This document shows, in pieces, positions 34,614 to 37,340 of a DNA stretch of 37,340 nucleotides. The position numbers and the translations under genes are program-made. The DNA is from a bacterium. Its GTDB lineage: Bacteria > Electryoneota > Electryoneia > Electryoneales > Electryoneaceae. The stretch covers positions 1 to 37,340 of the forward strand of contig JAIOHU010000088.1 of the NCBI GenBank assembly GCA_019912845.1, given 5' to 3'. Below the pieces are notes generated by a model. It was not told where the DNA came from, did not search any database, and worked only from the letters and a program-made list of their open reading frames with translations. The number at the start of each line of letters is the position of its first letter. Position 1 is the stretch's first letter.

Positions 34614-35519
34614 TTACTTATGAAGGTGTGTGCATTCCTGACACTCTACCTGGAAAGTGCAGTGAATAATATCATGCTCCTCGCGGCTGAAACGTTCGGC
34701 TTTCGTCAAGATGGAATATGGGTCGGTTTCACTCGATACCGTAATGTGTGCCGTAAGCATCGGTTCTCTGCTGCCGATCAACCAGGCGTGGAGATCATGA
34801 CAACCACATACGCCTTCGATATTCTCCAGACCTTTGCGAATTTCATTCAGGTTAACTCCGGGAGGGGTTCCTTCGAGGAGAATGTGCAATGCTTCTTTGA
34901 TCAAACCCCAGGAGCTGTAAAGTATCAATGCGGCAATAATCAGTGAAGCGATTGGGTCTGCAAGTGCCCAACCCTTCCACATGATAAGAAGACCAGCGAT
35001 AATTGCACCAACAGATCCGAGAGCGTCCGCAACAAGATGGAGAAATGCACCACGGATGTTCAAATCGTCCTTATGATGTACTGCAAGAACAGCAGCACTC
35101 GCCAGGTTCGCTAAGAGTCCGGCAACCGAAACCCATAGCATCATTGTCGAATCAATTTCTACTGGATTTGTGATACGGTCAAACGACTCGATCACGAGCA
35201 CCCCGACAATAAAACAGAGCAGGAGAGCATTTACAAAGCCTGCCAGAACCTCCGCTCTGCCATATCCATAGCTACGTTTTGAGCTTGCCGGTTTCGCGAG
35301 AATATGAATGATGACAAGTGCAAAACCAAGGGAGGCAACATCCGAGAACATGTGACCTGCATCAGCGAGAAGTGCCATGGAGTTGCTTAGTATACCACCG
35401 ATCAACTCCACTAAAAGAAAAGCAAGGTTTATCCCGAACGCCCATTTCAGAGCGACTATACGTTTCTCTGACACTGGAGAATTTGTTTCTGTATGGTGAT
35501 GAGAATGGTAGTGTTGCAT
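34614..35519 (-). CDS. Cation diffusion facilitator (CDF) metal exporter
   Basis: 301 residues, six membrane segments, CzcD/ZitB-like. The His-rich N-terminus (HYHSHHH) is a metal-binding feature. Site A residues are present in TM2 (LLADAGHMFSD: D53, H56/D60 region) and TM5 (FLHLVADALGSVGA: H161, D165). The cytoplasmic C-terminal domain follows (EGVCGCHDLHAWLIGS, LTAHITV) and ends in HCTFQVECQECTHLH, which may bind further metal. It is expected to export Zn2+ or related divalent cations by proton exchange. No clear SD precedes ATG 35519. It is convergent with the symporter gene and divergent from the barrel gene. Confidence 0.93.
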   Translation of the reverse strand: MQHYHSHHHTETNSPVSEKRIVALKWAFGINLAFLLVELIGGILSNSMALLADAGHMFSDVASLGFALVIIHILAKPASSKRSYGYGRAEVLAGFVNALLLCFIVGVLVIESFDRITNPVEIDSTMMLWVSVAGLLANLASAAVLAVHHKDDLNIRGAFLHLVADALGSVGAIIAGLLIMWKGWALADPIASLIIAALILYSSWGLIKEALHILLEGTPPGVNLNEIRKGLENIEGVCGCHDLHAWLIGSREPMLTAHITVSSETDPYSILTKAERFSREEHDIIHCTFQVECQECTHLHK

Positions 35520-35815
35520 AAAATAATTCTATATATTGCGCTGCTCTGGTGAGTTGAATATTAACGTATAATATATAATTTACTGGTACGAATACAACCT
35601 GCTCAGGGGGAATGGTTTGAGGTCGAAACCGGATAATTTGAGCTGGTACTCGAGGTGAAGATCATTTCACTTTTTTGTGATGGTGGCTTGACTCCGTTTT
35701 TTCCAGAGCAGTACCTTACGGCAATATTGTAATAAAGTTTGAATGTGACACGTTGTAGTTTAATGATGATGAATATCTTCAACGTTTTGAGAACGTGAAT
35801 GAGGAGTGTAATAGG

Positions 35816-37195
35816 ATGAAACGTATTTTTATTGGTTTGATTTTGACGTTGTTCGTAATCGCATTTATCCCTTTGGATGATTTGCAAGCCGAACAATTTA
35901 ATGGTGGCTACAGCTACCAATATGTTACCGAAGCCCGTACTATACCGAAAAAGACCTGGCGATTTACTTCTCACTCACGTATCGGGTATGCCTCTACTGA
36001 TGATGGTTCCTTTACGACTATGGGTGCAGCTTCCAGTATGAATTATGGACTGATGAACCGTTTGGAGCTCGAACTGACTTCGATGCTGTATCAGACCCTT
36101 AAATATCCGGTGACCACAACTTCCGATGTTAACAATGTACCCGATGGTGCTTGGTTACGTTGGAAATATGGAAACTTTCGTTTCACAGACCGTCTCTTCT
36201 TCGGTGTACAAGGATCATTGAGAAATACCGTGGCAGATACAGGGAATGTCTGGCTGGAACCCTATTACAGCACTGGTTATGCAATAGGAATCAACTATCT
36301 GTTCAGTTACTATTTCAACCCAGCCTATCCTGAAGATGGTCTCCAGATTCACGTGAACGATGGCTTCGTTATTCATGATGATGCTGAAGAAGTAGGTTCT
36401 TCTACTGTTGCTTTCCAGGCGGCGACTGCAGTTTACTACCCCTTCAAGAAAAAGTGGACCTATATCCTTGAATCTCATGGGATGTTCTACTTGCAGACAC
36501 GAGAGGATTTTGACAGGATGTATTCGATGGAATCATTCTGGTACGCAACATCATCAATTCGTTATGCATTCAATGATAACTGGTCAATTATGTCTGGTAT
36601 TGATCTGCGGATTTATTCTGCTGAGAATGAAACTCTTCCCAGTTTGCAGCCTGGAGATTTTCCTGACTATCCATCCTTCCGTGGCACAACAAAATTGATG
36701 TGGACTCCGCGATGGGGATATGACCGGGTAAAAGAGAGACGCCTGGTTGGTGGACGTCATCTTCCGATTACCGATGGGTACAGTGTTTACGATCGTATGA
36801 CGGTCTATGATTGGGGTGGCTATGTAGAGAAAGATATCGAGCAGGTAGAAATCGAACTCGATAAAATCCGCCGTGATCGTCAGAAAGCTGAAAAGGATCT
36901 TCAGAAAATCAAGAACAATATCCGCAAGAAACAACGTGCGTCCGGGGTCGATATGATGGCAGAACCCATGATGGATGATGAGCCAATGGAGGAGTTGGAA
37001 GCGGATACTGAAGAGATGGCGGCTCCTGCAGATGAGATGATGATGGAAGAAGAACCTGTGATGGAAGAGGAACCCGTCATAGAGGATACACCCATGATGG
37101 AAGAGGATTCACCAGCGGAAGAGATGCCGGTAATGGAACCTGCAACCACCGAACCGGATACGACAAACGCCGAGAATCCCAACAGCGGCAATTAA
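35816..37195 (+). CDS. Outer-membrane barrel-like protein with acidic Met/Glu tail
   Basis: 459 residues. Signal peptide (KRIFIGLILTLFVIAFIPLD, then LQAEQFNGG); about residues 25-305 are alternating aromatic/polar strands typical of a beta-barrel or transporter-type OMP (WRFTSHSRIGYAS, MNRLELELTSMLY, TDRLFFGVQGSLRN, DNWSIMSGIDLRIYS). Then comes a coiled coil (VEIELDKIRRDRQKAEKDLQ) and a low-complexity tail of repeated Met/Glu/Asp/Pro blocks (DEMMMEEEPVMEEEPVIED), ending TTNAENPNSGN. ATG 35816 is chosen, with GAGGAG about ten bases upstream; the GTG at 35795 precedes the SD. A strong terminator follows. The tail may contact the periplasm or bind cations; no known family identified. Confidence 0.8.
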   Translation: MKRIFIGLILTLFVIAFIPLDDLQAEQFNGGYSYQYVTEARTIPKKTWRFTSHSRIGYASTDDGSFTTMGAASSMNYGLMNRLELELTSMLYQTLKYPVTTTSDVNNVPDGAWLRWKYGNFRFTDRLFFGVQGSLRNTVADTGNVWLEPYYSTGYAIGINYLFSYYFNPAYPEDGLQIHVNDGFVIHDDAEEVGSSTVAFQAATAVYYPFKKKWTYILESHGMFYLQTREDFDRMYSMESFWYATSSIRYAFNDNWSIMSGIDLRIYSAENETLPSLQPGDFPDYPSFRGTTKLMWTPRWGYDRVKERRLVGGRHLPITDGYSVYDRMTVYDWGGYVEKDIEQVEIELDKIRRDRQKAEKDLQKIKNNIRKKQRASGVDMMAEPMMDDEPMEELEADTEEMAAPADEMMMEEEPVMEEEPVIEDTPMMEEDSPAEEMPVMEPATTEPDTTNAENPNSGN

Positions 37196-37225
37196 AACCA
37201 AGATCGAAATATATTTTTAATAGAT

Positions 37226-37265
37226 ATCCCAATCCTGAAATCAATCAGGGTTGGGATTTTTTTTT
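37226..37265 (+). terminator. Rho-independent terminator of barrel gene
   Basis: ATCCCAATCCTGA (37226-37238) pairs with TCAGGGTTGGGAT (37245-37257), 13 bp with one G-U, followed by a run of nine T. It lies 30 bases after the stop at 37195. Confidence 0.93.
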
Positions 37266-37340
37266 AATTTGATGGAAAGATCAACTTGCTTAACGATCTT
37301 CTCCTGGCTTCTCGGCTGGGTGGCCCGGGGATGAGAGGTA

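Noticed and set aside
37266-37340. GC-rich end of the window as the start of another gene or repeat
   Set aside because: Only 75 bases are visible after the terminator, too little to support any call.

Overview
The window looks like chromosomal DNA of a Gram-negative bacterium from the FCB superphylum, probably outside Bacteroidota (a Calditrichota, Marinimicrobia or KSB1-type lineage). Three secreted proteins end in a type IX secretion (T9SS) type A sorting domain with the YPNPFNP-type motif. A fourth has a related FlgD-like end and a PorZ-like propeller. TolC/RND and outer-membrane barrel genes show an outer membrane. Most genes have clear Shine-Dalgarno (SD) sequences, which is unlike typical Bacteroidota. 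I see no rRNA, tRNA, CRISPR array, phage or transposase gene. The phylum is inferred from protein style only.

Layout. 1-5.4 kb: a repeat-rich secreted protein, an SNF2 helicase translationally close to a SWIM zinc-finger protein with an added C-terminal HTH, and a convergent XRE regulator whose start is embedded in a perfect palindrome. 5.5-9.3 kb: a membrane-anchored SGNH hydrolase, then an ECF sigma factor, a one-TM protein that is probably its anti-sigma, and a Spy/CpxP-like periplasmic protein, which together suggest an envelope-stress unit. 9.9-12.9 kb: a large secreted M36/M4-like metalloprotease with a T9SS signal. 13.2-13.8 kb: a MazF/PemK-type toxin with an overlapping small upstream gene. 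14.1-20.7 kb: TetR regulator, TolC, membrane-fusion protein and RND permease. The permease lacks the usual proton-relay Asp and Lys residues. 20.8-21.4 kb: a convergent GNAT acetyltransferase sharing a bidirectional terminator.

21.7-23.1 kb holds the least explained part: four tandem paralogous genes for 80-90 residue, two-TM proteins, with structured non-coding sequence between them. One 129-nt element (22309-22437) folds on paper into a 14-bp outer stem enclosing a nearly perfect four-way junction; a degenerate relative lies before the first gene of the array. 23.2-32 kb is a cell-surface region: a beta-propeller protein, a small exported protein coupled to a beta-helix T9SS cargo (with a G9 tract in its candidate promoter and a 15-bp inverted repeat at the start of the coding region), a block of long dispersed and tandem repeats, and an Omp28/thioredoxin-like T9SS cargo. 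32.3-37.2 kb: a small charged protein, a DASS/SLC13 anion symporter, a CDF metal exporter, and an outer-membrane barrel-like protein with a coiled coil and a Met/Glu-rich acidic tail.

Three classes of repeat occur between genes: short REP-like palindromes (five copies), a longer GC-richer repeat family around 25.6-26.0 and 29.0-29.9 kb, and the cloverleaf element. All functions are read from motifs by eye; no database search was possible.
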